In this document: piece after piece, positions 41,220 through 50,398 of the stretch
Layout: the number at the start of each line of letters is the position of its first letter
Numbering within the stretch: the stretch's first letter is position 1
DNA from: Paenibacillus sp. NEAU-GSW1
Lineage (GTDB): Bacteria > Bacillota > Bacilli > Paenibacillales > Paenibacillaceae
Assembly (NCBI RefSeq): GCF_009737085.1
Contig: NZ_WOVL01000034.1
Location: forward strand, 1 to 52,094
Direction of reading: 5' to 3'
DNA length: 52,094 nucleotides
The notes under the pieces: model-generated
Told to the model about the DNA's origin: nothing
The model's input: only the letters and a program-made list of their open reading frames with translations
Databases searched by the model: none
Program-made: the position numbers and the translations under genes

Positions 41220-41331
41220 ATAAAGGTTGAGCAGGAGGAGCGCAAGCGTTCGCCTTTGTTTTCGGATTTCGTCTGCGAATGGATGCATTCAAGAAATCTG
41301 AAAACAACAGCGACCGGAAGCCAACCTTTAT
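41220..41331 (+). repeat. structured intergenic repeat, copy B
   Basis: Outer arms ATAAAGGTTG (41220-41229) and CAACCTTTAT (41322-41331) are exact complements. An inner stem GTTTTC-G-GATTTC pairs with GAAATC-T-GAAAAC. Conserved boxes are GGAGGAGCGCAAGCGTTCG (5' side) and CAGCGACCGGAAG (3' side). Related to copies A and C. It lies in the 400-base gap between the DUF4870 and LCP genes, which holds no gene. Confidence 0.82.
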
Positions 41332-41380
41332 TGCAGTGGTGAATAACCTATGAAATATGGTTAGGAGAAAACGAATAAAA

Positions 41381-42463
41381 ATGAATAAGAAATCATTGCC
41401 ATTTAAATTATCAATTGTTGCTGTCGTTGTTGTTCTGCTTGGCGCAACTGCTTATATGAATCGGGCGGCGCTTGCGGTGCTCGGCTTCAATCTCTTTCTG
41501 TCCGATACGGTGGAGAAAGGGCTTGAGGGCAGCTATAAGCCGCTCGAAGGCCGCGAGCAGATAGCAGCGGTATCGACCGTGAGCAAAACACAGGAGCCAT
41601 TTTCCGTATTGCTGCTTGGCGTCGATCAGCGCGCTCACGAGGACGGCCGCTCCGATACGATGATCTATACGGTCGTCCGTCCAAAGGACGGAGCCATTCT
41701 AATGGTCTCGATTCCTCGCGATACGTACGTGGATATCGCAGGCAAAGACAAGAAGGATAAAATTACGCATGCCTATGCCTTCGGCGGGGCGAAAATGGCG
41801 CTGGAGACCGTCGAGAGGCTGTTCGGCTCGCCGATCAACCATTACGCGACCATTAATTTTGAAGGCTTTCGCAACGTCATAGACGCTATGGGCGGGATAT
41901 CTCTCCCAATAGAAAAAGATTTAGTCAATGACGATCCCGATCATGAGCATTTTGTCGTCAAAGCGGGCCAGGACGTGTATAATGGGACCGATGCGCTTAA
42001 TTATGTCCGCTATCGCGAAGACGCGGGCGGCGATATGAGCCGGACCGAACGCCACCAGACGTTTCTGAATGCGATGCTGGATAAGGCGGCTGCAGTCAGC
42101 CAATGGACGAAAATTCCGGAGCTCATTCAAATTATGGGCGACAACTTTAGCACCGATATGCAGCCGAACCAAATGATCGAGCTGGGGCAGTCGCTGCTGC
42201 AAGCGGACAACCGGACGATTTACAGCCATACGCTTAAGGGCGAAGGCCGACGCCTCAAGGAAGGCGGAGCGTGGGTTTATTTTGCCGATGAAGAGGATTT
42301 GGGCAAGGCGCAGCAAATGATTCAAAGCTGGCTTGATGCGGATACCGCTAAAGGCTCGCTCATTTTGCCGGATAAATATGTATCGAAGCAGCCCGTGCAG
42401 TCGCTGTCGAGCGGAAGCGGGAATGCGGATACGAACGAGGGAACAACGGCAGCGCATCCATAA
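41381..42463 (+). CDS. LytR-CpsA-Psr (LCP) family cell-wall glycopolymer ligase
   Basis: 360 residues. A single N-terminal membrane helix (FKLSIVAVVVVLLGATAYM) anchors the extracytoplasmic LCP domain. Motifs are VLLLGVDQR, RSDTMIYTVV, SIPRDTYVDI, the polyprenyl-phosphate-binding arginines and NYVRYREDAGGDMSRTERHQ. These enzymes attach wall teichoic acid or other polymers to peptidoglycan. ATG 41381 is 13 bases after AGGAG; ATG 41357 is an alternative. The C-terminal tail is Ser/Gly-rich. Confidence 0.92.
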   Translation: MNKKSLPFKLSIVAVVVVLLGATAYMNRAALAVLGFNLFLSDTVEKGLEGSYKPLEGREQIAAVSTVSKTQEPFSVLLLGVDQRAHEDGRSDTMIYTVVRPKDGAILMVSIPRDTYVDIAGKDKKDKITHAYAFGGAKMALETVERLFGSPINHYATINFEGFRNVIDAMGGISLPIEKDLVNDDPDHEHFVVKAGQDVYNGTDALNYVRYREDAGGDMSRTERHQTFLNAMLDKAAAVSQWTKIPELIQIMGDNFSTDMQPNQMIELGQSLLQADNRTIYSHTLKGEGRRLKEGGAWVYFADEEDLGKAQQMIQSWLDADTAKGSLILPDKYVSKQPVQSLSSGSGNADTNEGTTAAHP

Positions 42464-42491
42464 GTGGCAAGGAAATGGAGTTGAATGACGG

Positions 42492-42926
42492 ATGAATATT
42501 GCGTTTTTTCTTCTGCCGAAGCAGGAGGTGGTAACCGTAACGCAAGAAGCGACGCTCAGGCAAACCCTTGAGAAAATGGAGCATCACCGCTATACGGCCG
42601 TTCCGATCATCGATCAAGACGGCGGTTATGCCGGTACGGTAACGGAAGGCGACTTGCTATGGTTTATGAAAAACCGGCCGGATATTACGTTTGAGACGGC
42701 CAACCGGGTAAAGCTGTCGGAGGTGCCGCTCAGGCTTAACAATCGCTCGGTGCAAATCGATTCAAAGATGGAAGATTTGATCAGCTTGGCGAAGGTGCAG
42801 AACTTTGTGCCTGTCGTGGACGATATGGGCCGATTTATCGGCATTGTTAGACGAAGCGAAATTATCGATTATTGCCAGACGATTATGCAAGGCTCAACCG
42901 CAGCAGCAAACGCTCAGCTTAGCTAA
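42492..42926 (+). CDS. two-CBS-domain protein
   Basis: 144 residues that are almost entirely one CBS pair: ATLRQTLEKMEHHRYTAVPIID with GTVTEGDLLWF and KMEDLISLAKVQNFVPVVDDMG with GIVRRSEIIDY. Such stand-alone proteins bind adenine nucleotides, and some bind c-di-AMP (CbpB type). Since gdpP is encoded 3 kb away, a c-di-AMP link is possible, but I cannot show it. Located 28 bases after the LCP gene. Confidence 0.85.
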   Translation: MNIAFFLLPKQEVVTVTQEATLRQTLEKMEHHRYTAVPIIDQDGGYAGTVTEGDLLWFMKNRPDITFETANRVKLSEVPLRLNNRSVQIDSKMEDLISLAKVQNFVPVVDDMGRFIGIVRRSEIIDYCQTIMQGSTAAANAQLS

Positions 42927-43001
42927 GCTCAAGAGGGTGTATGGTCTAATTTTCCAGCAATAGGGGAGAATAAGGCCATACCATCTTCAGGAGGGTCTTA
43001 C

Positions 43002-45017
43002 ATGAGCGAACAGGAGCGCCAGAAAGACGGAAACCGCAGACGGTTCCGTCTTTTTGTTATGATTGCGGTTGCAGCGGCGGCGTTGTATCCGGGCTGGTAC
43101 CGGCATGACGCAGACGCGGAGAAGAGAGCGGCGAAACAATGGACAGCGGGAGAGGCAGTAAAGGCGGCTGTTGTCCAGCAGCAGATGGAGTGGACCGACG
43201 AAGAGCTTGCCAAAACGTACGATACCGTCATTACCGGAGGGCGAGTCATCAACCCGGAGACACAGCTAGACGGGCCAGGATGGAACGTCGGCATCGAGGG
43301 CGGCGGGATCGCAATTGTAACGCCGAAACCGTTGAAAGGGAAAAAGGTGATCGACGCCAAAGGGATGGTCGTCGCCCCTGGCTTTATAGACAACCTGTCG
43401 TACGATCCGAATCCGCTGGGCGTCTGGCAGAAAATTGCCGATGGAGTGACTGCGAACATCGCTATGCACGGAGGCACGTCAACGCCAGCCAAGTGGTACG
43501 ACTATTACGGACGCAACGAGACGCCGCTCCACTACGGCGCCTCCTTCTTCTATACGCAGGCGCGAAATCAGTTCCGTCTGGGCAGGTACGACAGCGCGCA
43601 GCCGGAGCAGATCGGCGAGCTGACCTTGCAAGCGGAGCAGGCGCTGAACGAAGGCGCGCTGGGCATTTCGTTCAGCCTTGAATATGTGCCGGGCATTACG
43701 GCGGCGGAAATCATTCCGCTTATGGAGCTGGCCCATGAGTACAATGTGCCGGTCTATTTCCATGCGCGTTATTCCGATATGGAGCCGCCTGGCACGAATA
43801 TCGAGGCGATTAACGAGCTGATCGGCTACGCCAAGCAGACCGGCGCCTCTGTGCATATCGATCATATTAACAGCACGGGCGGCACGTTCTCGATGAAGCA
43901 GTCGCTGGCGCTCGTTGAGGGAGCAAGAGACGAGGGGCTTGATCTGACTGCCTGCATCTACCCCTATGATTACTGGGGAACGTACTTGAACTCGACTCGC
44001 TTCGATGCGGGCTGGCAATCGCGGTTCCGCATTTCGTTTGAGGACCTGCAAATTGCCGGTACGATGGAACGGCTGACGGAGCAGACGTTTGCCCGCTATC
44101 GTTCGGAAGGAAAGCTGGCGGTAGCGTACGCGATTCCGGAGCAGGATGTCGTCGATGCGTTGAAAGCGCCGTACGTCATGATCGGCAGCGACGCTATTCT
44201 CGAGCCCGGGCTGAACAATCATCCGCGGGCATCGGGCACGTTCGCGCGGACAGTCGGGTTGTACGCGCGCGAGCGGAAGGCAATTACGCTGATGGACGCC
44301 GTTGCGAAGATGAGCCTGCTGCCCGCGCAGCGGCTGGAGAAGCAAGCGCCGGCGCTGCGCCGCAAAGGGCGGCTGGCGAAAGGGATGGACGCCGATATCG
44401 TCGTGTTCGACTACAAGACGATTATCGATCGCTCGACGGTGGAGCGGCCGGATCAGACTTCAAGCGGCATCAAGCATGTGCTGATCGGCGGCCGGGCGGT
44501 GCTGGAGAACGGCAAGCTGAACAAGCGGATTCGTGTCGGCGAGCCGATACGGAGCCAGTTTGTCCGTTTGAAGGGTGTGGACGGCGAACTGAACTGGGGT
44601 GCGAAGCAGTATCCGGTCATTTCTTTGTATGGCGCCCATTATGTTGATATTCGCGCGCTGGAGCAGCATGGCTACCGGCTAAGCTGGGACGACGTTCGCC
44701 GCGTCTATTCGGCGCAAACACAGCAATCGGGCACGGAGCAGACGAAGGACGCGCTCAAAGCGTTGGCAGGCATGGGGGCGGACTCTGCAGCTGTGAAGGG
44801 AACGGGAGCGGCAGGGGCAGTAGAGGCAGGTCCGGAAGCCGCACCTTCTGCCGGACAGCTGCTGCTGGAGCGGGGCTATACGGTCGAGACCGATTCTGGC
44901 GCAAGCGCCGCGCTGCTCTCGGTCGGGAAGCAGGATTTCATTCCGCTGTCGCTGCTTGGCCAAATGGGCTTCACTGTCAATTATGACGAAAATGTGTGGG
45001 ATGTCGCGATGGAATAA
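43002..45017 (+). CDS. N-acyl-D-amino-acid deacylase-like amidohydrolase, membrane anchored
   Basis: 671 residues. An N-terminal helix (residues ~15-31) is followed by an amidohydrolase of the D-aminoacylase type (TVITGGRVINPE, KGMVVAPGFID, YFHARYSDM with His254, VHIDHINSTGG with His285/His288, MIGSDAILEP with Asp397, LAKGMDADIVVFD). The usual HxH after PGFID is absent (NLS, 131-133) and the usual GNCG cysteine is replaced (AMHGG). The C-terminus (~535-671) has two halves resembling copper-amine-oxidase N-terminal-like wall-binding domains. It may be an altered or inactive enzyme. Confidence 0.82.
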   Translation: MSEQERQKDGNRRRFRLFVMIAVAAAALYPGWYRHDADAEKRAAKQWTAGEAVKAAVVQQQMEWTDEELAKTYDTVITGGRVINPETQLDGPGWNVGIEGGGIAIVTPKPLKGKKVIDAKGMVVAPGFIDNLSYDPNPLGVWQKIADGVTANIAMHGGTSTPAKWYDYYGRNETPLHYGASFFYTQARNQFRLGRYDSAQPEQIGELTLQAEQALNEGALGISFSLEYVPGITAAEIIPLMELAHEYNVPVYFHARYSDMEPPGTNIEAINELIGYAKQTGASVHIDHINSTGGTFSMKQSLALVEGARDEGLDLTACIYPYDYWGTYLNSTRFDAGWQSRFRISFEDLQIAGTMERLTEQTFARYRSEGKLAVAYAIPEQDVVDALKAPYVMIGSDAILEPGLNNHPRASGTFARTVGLYARERKAITLMDAVAKMSLLPAQRLEKQAPALRRKGRLAKGMDADIVVFDYKTIIDRSTVERPDQTSSGIKHVLIGGRAVLENGKLNKRIRVGEPIRSQFVRLKGVDGELNWGAKQYPVISLYGAHYVDIRALEQHGYRLSWDDVRRVYSAQTQQSGTEQTKDALKALAGMGADSAAVKGTGAAGAVEAGPEAAPSAGQLLLERGYTVETDSGASAALLSVGKQDFIPLSLLGQMGFTVNYDENVWDVAME

Positions 45018-45030
45018 GAGGCGTTAAGAA

Positions 45031-45078
45031 GCGGCGGCGAAGGGAAGCTGATGGCAGCCTTTTGCCGCCGCCTTTTTT
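45031..45078 (+). terminator. terminator of the amidohydrolase gene
   Basis: GCGGCGGCGAAGG pairs with CCTTTTGCCGCCGC (with G-U pairs) and is followed by CTTTTTT. Confidence 0.9.
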
Positions 45079-45134
45079 AACACTTGCTCGAAATATCGTT
45101 TGCACGCTGAAAAAGATGCTATGTGTTGCTTTTG

Positions 45135-45143
45135 TGCTATAAT
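45135..45143 (+). promoter_or_regulatory. extended -10 promoter upstream of yybS
   Basis: TGCTATAAT is an extended -10 element (TG-n-TATAAT) 60 bases before the start of yybS. No good -35 is seen, which is usual for extended -10 promoters. Confidence 0.6.
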
Positions 45144-45202
45144 GAGGTTTGAAAAGCTTGTAAAGGCAAGGCTTACGATTAATGTGCGCAGAGGTGAAAG
45201 GT

Positions 45203-46105
45203 TTGAAGTCCGGATTAAAATCGGTTCTTTGGAGCGCAGCGGCATTGCTCCTTACTCTGTCGTTGGCGGTTCCCGGTTTGAATTTGTTAGCCGTCCTGCC
45301 GATGATGGTGCCTTACGTTGTTCTATATACGATGCTTTCGCCGCGGTCATTCCTGCTTCATCTAATTCCGGTGTGGGCTGTGGCAGCCATTCTTGTAGGG
45401 CCGTCCGTACTCATAGTAGCGGTGTTCTTCCTCGTTCCATCCCTTGTCTTGGGACATTTCTATCGCAAGAAAGCTGCTGCCGGCATGGCGCTTAGGCGAA
45501 CGTTCGTGACGTTATTGGCGTTATTGCTGCTTCAGCTGATCGCTTTTGAATATGTGATCGGATTTTCGATGATTGACCAAATGAGCAGTGTCGTGCGCGA
45601 TACATACGCCGGATTGGAGCGGCAGAAGCTGCTGCCGGCGGATTGGAATGCAGACTATACCGAATTGGTCATCCGGCTTATGATTCAATCGATTCCCATG
45701 GCTTTTATATTCGTGGCATTCTTCTATACGGTAATTACGCATTTTCTCGCTCGCAGATTGCTCAGAGCTAGCGGGGTCGAGGCGCCAGGGCTGCCGATGG
45801 CGAAAGATTGGATGCTGCCGCGCGTTCTCTTTGTTTATTATTTAATCGCTTATGTAGTCAACCTTGTTGTACCGAACGACAGCAGTTCCTTTCTCGCGGT
45901 TGCGTTAATGAACCTGATGCCGCTCATGCGGTACGCTTTTGCGATTCAAGCTATCGGATTTTTCTTCTTTATTGCGCATGAGCGCGGGTGGCACAAGGTG
46001 TTCCCGATTCTCATCGCGATTCCGGTGCTGCTCTTCCCGCCGCTTAGCTTAATCGGCGTGATCGACGTAGCTTTACCGATCCGAAAAGCATTTAAGAAAT
46101 CATAG
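45203..46105 (+). CDS. yybS: DUF2232 membrane protein YybS
   Basis: 300 residues with about eight helices; DUF2232. It lies directly upstream of gdpP-rplI-dnaB, exactly as yybS does in Bacillus. TTG at 45203 follows AGAGGTG by six bases; an ATG at 45182 has no such site and would place seven residues ahead of it. Function unknown; possibly linked to c-di-AMP turnover because of its fixed neighbour. Confidence 0.87.
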   Translation: MKSGLKSVLWSAAALLLTLSLAVPGLNLLAVLPMMVPYVVLYTMLSPRSFLLHLIPVWAVAAILVGPSVLIVAVFFLVPSLVLGHFYRKKAAAGMALRRTFVTLLALLLLQLIAFEYVIGFSMIDQMSSVVRDTYAGLERQKLLPADWNADYTELVIRLMIQSIPMAFIFVAFFYTVITHFLARRLLRASGVEAPGLPMAKDWMLPRVLFVYYLIAYVVNLVVPNDSSSFLAVALMNLMPLMRYAFAIQAIGFFFFIAHERGWHKVFPILIAIPVLLFPPLSLIGVIDVALPIRKAFKKS

Positions 46106-46123
46106 CACGGGAGCGAAAAGGAA

Positions 46124-48085
46124 ATGCCGAAGTTTCTTGTCACGCGATGGCACGGAATGCACCAGATCTGGGCTTTCGCATTAATGGTATTGATGACGGT
46201 GGCGCTGGCGTGGTTCGAGTGGGTGCTCGGGCTAACCGCTTTGCTGCTTACGATTGCCGCAGGCGTCTATGCAGTGCTCGCTGAGCGCGCATTTCGGAAA
46301 GATCTGAAGTCTTATTTAGGGACGCTGTCCTACCGGGTGAAAAAAGCGGGCAATGACGTTATCAGCGAATTGCCTATCGGTATCATTTTGTATAATGAAG
46401 ATAAAACGGTGGAATGGCATAATCCCTATATTTCGCAAATGACGACGCAGGAATCAGTGGTCGGTGTTCCTCTGGTGGAACTGTTTCCCATTTTGCAGCA
46501 GGCGAAGGACCGCGAGGGAACGATTGAGGCTACCTTTGGGGGCCGCATTTACCAGCTTATTTTCAAGCCTAAGGAACGGATTCTGTATATTAACGATATA
46601 ACGGATTTGTGGCAATTGGGCAGAAAATACGATGAAGAGAAGCTTGCTCTCGGCGTCGTTATGATCGACAGTCTGGAGGAAGTTACGCAAGGGATGGATG
46701 ACCATCAGCGAAGCTCGCTTCAGGCGAAGGTGACAACGGAAATTACGGAATGGGCGCAGCGATTCCATATTTATTTGAAACGGCTCACGTCCGACCGTTT
46801 CTTGCTCATAACCGATCAGAAGACGCTCAGACAGCTGGAGCAATCTCGCTTTGTCGTGCTGGACGAGGTGCGGGAGATGACCGGCGATCAGAAAATACCG
46901 ATTACGCTAAGCATTGGCTTCGCCGCAGGCGCGGAGAGCATTGTGGAGCTCGGCCAATGGGCGCAATCGAGCCTTGATATTGCGCTTGGACGCGGCGGCG
47001 ACCAGGCGTCGGTGAAATTTGGCGGCCGGCAGTCGTTCTACGGCGGCAAGTCAAATGCGGTGGAGAAGCGCACACGGGTGCGCGCCCGCGTCGTAGCGCA
47101 TGCGCTGCGCGACTTGATTCGCGAGAGCAGCAATGTCGTCATTATGGGCCACAAGATGCCCGATATGGACGCGATTGGCGCGGCGATCGGCGTGCTGAAG
47201 GCGGCGCAGATGGGCGGCAAAGAGGCGTATATCGTTCTTGAGGGCATCAATCCCGCCATCCAGAAAATGATGGAGCTGCTTCGGGAGGACGAGAAGTTCG
47301 CCAAGCGCTTCGTGACGCCGGAGCAGGCGATGGGACTGATGGAGCCGGGGACGCTGGCGATCGTCGTCGATACGCATAAGGCTTCGATGGTGAAGGAGCC
47401 GAAGCTGCTCAGCATGACGAACAAAATCGTCGTCGTCGATCATCATCGGCGGGGCGAGGAGTTTATCGGCAACGCCATCCTCGTCTATATGGAACCGTAC
47501 GCGTCGTCCACTTGCGAGCTGGTAACCGAGCTGCTGCAATACATTCATGACCGCGTTACGCTCGATGTACGCGAGGCGACGGCGCTGCTCGCGGGCATCA
47601 CGGTCGATACGAAAAGCTTCTCGCTCCGCACCGGCGCGAGAACGTTCGAAGCGGCATCGTTCCTACGGCGGCATGGCGCCGATTCGATGATGATTCAGCG
47701 GATGCTGAAGGAAGATCTTGAAGAGTACGTGAAGAAAGCAGAAATTATTAAGCATGCCGGCGTCTATTATGAGCATATTGCGATTGCGGTCGCGGAGCCG
47801 GGCCGCAAGGTCGCGCAGCTGCTGATCGCACAGTCGGCCGATACGCTGCTGAACATGACCGGCATTCTCGCTTCCTTCGTTGTCGGCGAGCGGCCGGATG
47901 GGCTGATCGGTGTCAGCGCCCGCTCGCTTGGCGCGATGAACGTGCAGGTCGTCATGGAGCGCATGGGCGGCGGCGGACATTTGACGAATGCTGCGGCACA
48001 GCTGGAAGGCACGGTTAACGAAGTCGCCGAGAAGCTGAAAAAAGTTTTGGAAGAAATTGAAGCGGAAGAGGGGTTATTCGAATGA
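46124..48085 (+). CDS. gdpP: cyclic-di-AMP phosphodiesterase GdpP
   Basis: A 653-residue membrane protein that degrades c-di-AMP. Two N-terminal helices are followed by a PAS domain (LPIGIILYNEDKTVEWHN), a degenerate GGDEF domain (RFHIYLKRLTSDRFLLITDQ), a DHH domain (GHKMPDMDAIG, VVDTHKASM, VVDHHRRGEE) and a DHHA1 domain (GGGGHLTNAA). All DHH metal ligands are present. The stop overlaps the rplI start by four bases, so they are coupled. Confidence 0.97.
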   Translation: MPKFLVTRWHGMHQIWAFALMVLMTVALAWFEWVLGLTALLLTIAAGVYAVLAERAFRKDLKSYLGTLSYRVKKAGNDVISELPIGIILYNEDKTVEWHNPYISQMTTQESVVGVPLVELFPILQQAKDREGTIEATFGGRIYQLIFKPKERILYINDITDLWQLGRKYDEEKLALGVVMIDSLEEVTQGMDDHQRSSLQAKVTTEITEWAQRFHIYLKRLTSDRFLLITDQKTLRQLEQSRFVVLDEVREMTGDQKIPITLSIGFAAGAESIVELGQWAQSSLDIALGRGGDQASVKFGGRQSFYGGKSNAVEKRTRVRARVVAHALRDLIRESSNVVIMGHKMPDMDAIGAAIGVLKAAQMGGKEAYIVLEGINPAIQKMMELLREDEKFAKRFVTPEQAMGLMEPGTLAIVVDTHKASMVKEPKLLSMTNKIVVVDHHRRGEEFIGNAILVYMEPYASSTCELVTELLQYIHDRVTLDVREATALLAGITVDTKSFSLRTGARTFEAASFLRRHGADSMMIQRMLKEDLEEYVKKAEIIKHAGVYYEHIAIAVAEPGRKVAQLLIAQSADTLLNMTGILASFVVGERPDGLIGVSARSLGAMNVQVVMERMGGGGHLTNAAAQLEGTVNEVAEKLKKVLEEIEAEEGLFE

Positions 48086-48528
48086 AAGTAATCTTTTTGA
48101 AGGATGTTAAAGGGCAAGGCAAAAAAGGCGAGGTTAAGGAGCTGTCGGAAGGCTACGTGCGCAACTTCTTGCTGCCGCAAGGGCTGGCTAAGCTGGCTTC
48201 CGACGGCAACCTGAAGACGCTGGAGGTTCAGAACGCTTCCGAAGCGAAGCGCAAAGCGCAAGAGAAGCTGGACGCGCAAGAGCTTGGCAAGAAGCTGGAG
48301 GAGATGACGGTTGTCATCAAGACGAAAGCGGGCGAAGGCGGCCGGTTGTTCGGCGCGATTACGAGCAAGCAAATCGCTGAGGCGCTGGCGGAACAGAAGG
48401 GCATTAAGATCGATAAACGCAAAATCGAGCTCGAAGATCCAATTCGTACGCTCGGCGTAACGCAAGTGCCGGTAAAGCTGCATGTTGACGTGAAAGCGAA
48501 GCTGAACGTTCAGGCGGCTGAAGAGTAG
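48082..48528 (+). CDS. rplI: 50S ribosomal protein L9 (bL9)
   Basis: A 148-residue L9. The N-terminal domain is MKVIFLKDVKGQGKKGEVKE with YVRNFLLPQGLA; then the long helix (~45-75) and the C-terminal RNA-binding domain with RLFGAITSKQIAEAL. Coupled to gdpP through an ATGA overlap. Followed by a run of hairpins. Confidence 0.98.
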   Translation: MKVIFLKDVKGQGKKGEVKELSEGYVRNFLLPQGLAKLASDGNLKTLEVQNASEAKRKAQEKLDAQELGKKLEEMTVVIKTKAGEGGRLFGAITSKQIAEALAEQKGIKIDKRKIELEDPIRTLGVTQVPVKLHVDVKAKLNVQAAEE

Positions 48529-48603
48529 AAGGAAGCATTCGGCGGCTTGACCGTGTGACCGCGTGTGTTCGCGTTTCCAAGTGTTCGAGTGTACGAGCAA
48601 GGC

Positions 48604-48795
48604 AAAACTGCAATTGTACAGTTTTTCAGGACTCTTTACTGGATTATGATGACAAAAGCTGCAACAGTGCAGGCTTTTCGAGTAAATATAGCGGATGAGG
48701 ATCAGACGTGGAGCGAAAGCCTGCAAATTTGCAGGCTCCTCCGGCTGGGTCAAACGAAACAAGAGGGAAAGATGCACTTTTGCATCTTTTTCCTC
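48604..48795 (+). repeat. array of four GCA-centred hairpins downstream of rplI
   Basis: Four hairpins lie at 48604-48626 (AAAACTG/CAGTTTT, then T), 48654-48678 (AAAAGC-TGCA/TGCA-G-GCTTTT), 48718-48737 (a 20-base perfect palindrome with centre CAAATTTG) and 48763-48795 (AAAGATGCA/TGCATCTTT with GAGG/CCTC). The first can terminate rplI. Spacers of the first two are related (GGATTATGAT and GGATGAGGAT). They lie in a 490-base gap without genes before dnaB. Confidence 0.78.
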
Positions 48796-49022
48796 TGTTT
48801 ATAGCGGGTTATGTAGCGCTGGCAGAGAAAAGTAGAATGCTAGTGCTAGATTTAGAATGGAAAGTTCAGGCGGAAGCGTCCGACTTGGAAACAAACTGCT
48901 GTTACTCTATGCTATATGGCTTGCTATACTTGAACGAGTTAAGTATGCGAGCAGTAAGATAACAACGCCATTGGGGAGTTATTCCCTGTGCGAATAAGAT
49001 TAGACACGGGAGGGGACTATTG

Positions 49023-50387
49023 ATGAGTACGGAGCTGATGTTTGACCGCGTTCCGCCGCAAAACCTGGAAGCGGAGCAGGCTGTCATCGGGGCCATATTG
49101 CTGCAGGCCGAAGCGCTGATCACGGCGATGGAACGGGTACGCAGCGAGGACTTTTACAGCGTTCCCCATCAACATATCTATGAAGCGATGGTTGAGTTGG
49201 GCGAGAGCAATCAGCCGGTCGATCTTGTAACGCTGACCGCGCATTTGCAGGATCAGCAGCTGCTGGAGGAAATCGGCGGGGTTTCGTATTTGGCCAAGCT
49301 GGCCAATGCGGTGCCGACGGCAGCCAACGTCGATTATTATGCGCAAATCGTTGAAGAAAAATCGATGCTCCGGCGCCTTATTCGGACGGCGACGAATATC
49401 GTGACCGACGGTTATGCCAATACGGAAGAGGTTAGTGTACTCTTAAGCGATGCAGAGCGCCAAATTCTTGAAATTTCAAATCGCCGCTCCAGCAGCGGTT
49501 TTATATCGATCCGCGACGTCTTGATGGAAGTATTTGAAAAGGTCGAGACGCTCTATATGAACAAAGGGCAAGGGACGACCGGCATCCCGTCGGGGTTTAC
49601 CGATCTCGACAAGATGACGTCAGGCTTTCAGAGAAACGATCTTATCATTGTAGCTGCCCGTCCTTCTGTAGGTAAAACGGCATTCGCGCTGAATATTGCG
49701 CAAAACGTCGGCGTCCGCGCCCGCGAGACGGTCGCGATATTCAGTTTGGAGATGTCGGCGGCGCAGCTCGTGCAACGTATGGTATGCGCCGAGTCGAACG
49801 TGGACGCCGGCCGCATGCGGACCGGTTATTTGGAAGGCGACGACTGGGAGAAGCTGACGATGGCGATCGGTGCGTTGTCCGAAGCGCAGGTCTATATAGA
49901 CGACACGCCGGGTGTTACAGTCGCCGACATTCGCGCCAAGTGCCGCCGTCTCAAGAAAGAGCGCGGACTCGGCATGATTCTGATCGATTACCTCCAGCTT
50001 ATTCAAGGACGCGGCAAAGCCGGCGAGAACCGTCAGCAAGAGGTATCGGAAATTTCACGTACGCTGAAGCAGATTGCCAGGGAGCTTGAAGTGCCCGTTA
50101 TTGCGCTGTCCCAGCTCAGCCGGGGCGTTGAGCAGCGGCAGGATAAACGTCCGATGATGTCCGACCTTCGGGAATCGGGATCGATCGAGCAGGACGCCGA
50201 CATCGTAGCGTTCCTTTACCGGGACGATTACTACGATAAAGAATCGGAGAAGAAGAACATTATCGAGATCATTATCGCCAAACAGCGTAACGGTCCGGTA
50301 GGAACGGTAGAGCTTGTTTTCTTGAAAAACTTCAATAAATTCGTAAGCATTGATCGAACGCATGAGGATCCTTCGCAAGCTTCATAG
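49023..50387 (+). CDS. dnaB: replicative DNA helicase (DnaB type)
   Basis: 454-residue hexameric helicase (called DnaC in B. subtilis). The N-terminal domain begins VPPQNLEAEQAVIGAIL. The RecA-like C-terminal domain has Walker A ARPSVGKTAFALN, the Walker B LGMILIDYLQLI, and RDDYYD and AKQRNGPVG near the end. No intein. GGGAGGGG sits 6 bases before ATG 49023. It follows rplI as in Bacillus. Confidence 0.98.
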   Translation: MSTELMFDRVPPQNLEAEQAVIGAILLQAEALITAMERVRSEDFYSVPHQHIYEAMVELGESNQPVDLVTLTAHLQDQQLLEEIGGVSYLAKLANAVPTAANVDYYAQIVEEKSMLRRLIRTATNIVTDGYANTEEVSVLLSDAERQILEISNRRSSSGFISIRDVLMEVFEKVETLYMNKGQGTTGIPSGFTDLDKMTSGFQRNDLIIVAARPSVGKTAFALNIAQNVGVRARETVAIFSLEMSAAQLVQRMVCAESNVDAGRMRTGYLEGDDWEKLTMAIGALSEAQVYIDDTPGVTVADIRAKCRRLKKERGLGMILIDYLQLIQGRGKAGENRQQEVSEISRTLKQIARELEVPVIALSQLSRGVEQRQDKRPMMSDLRESGSIEQDADIVAFLYRDDYYDKESEKKNIIEIIIAKQRNGPVGTVELVFLKNFNKFVSIDRTHEDPSQAS

Positions 50388-50398
50388 ATTATGAGATT

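Noticed and set aside
48604..48795. CRISPR array
   Set aside because: The repeats are unequal palindromes with unequal spacers, not near-identical direct repeats, and no cas gene is present.
49023..50387. Intein in the helicase gene
   Set aside because: The gene has normal length with continuous motifs; the same holds for gyrA, gyrB and dnaN.
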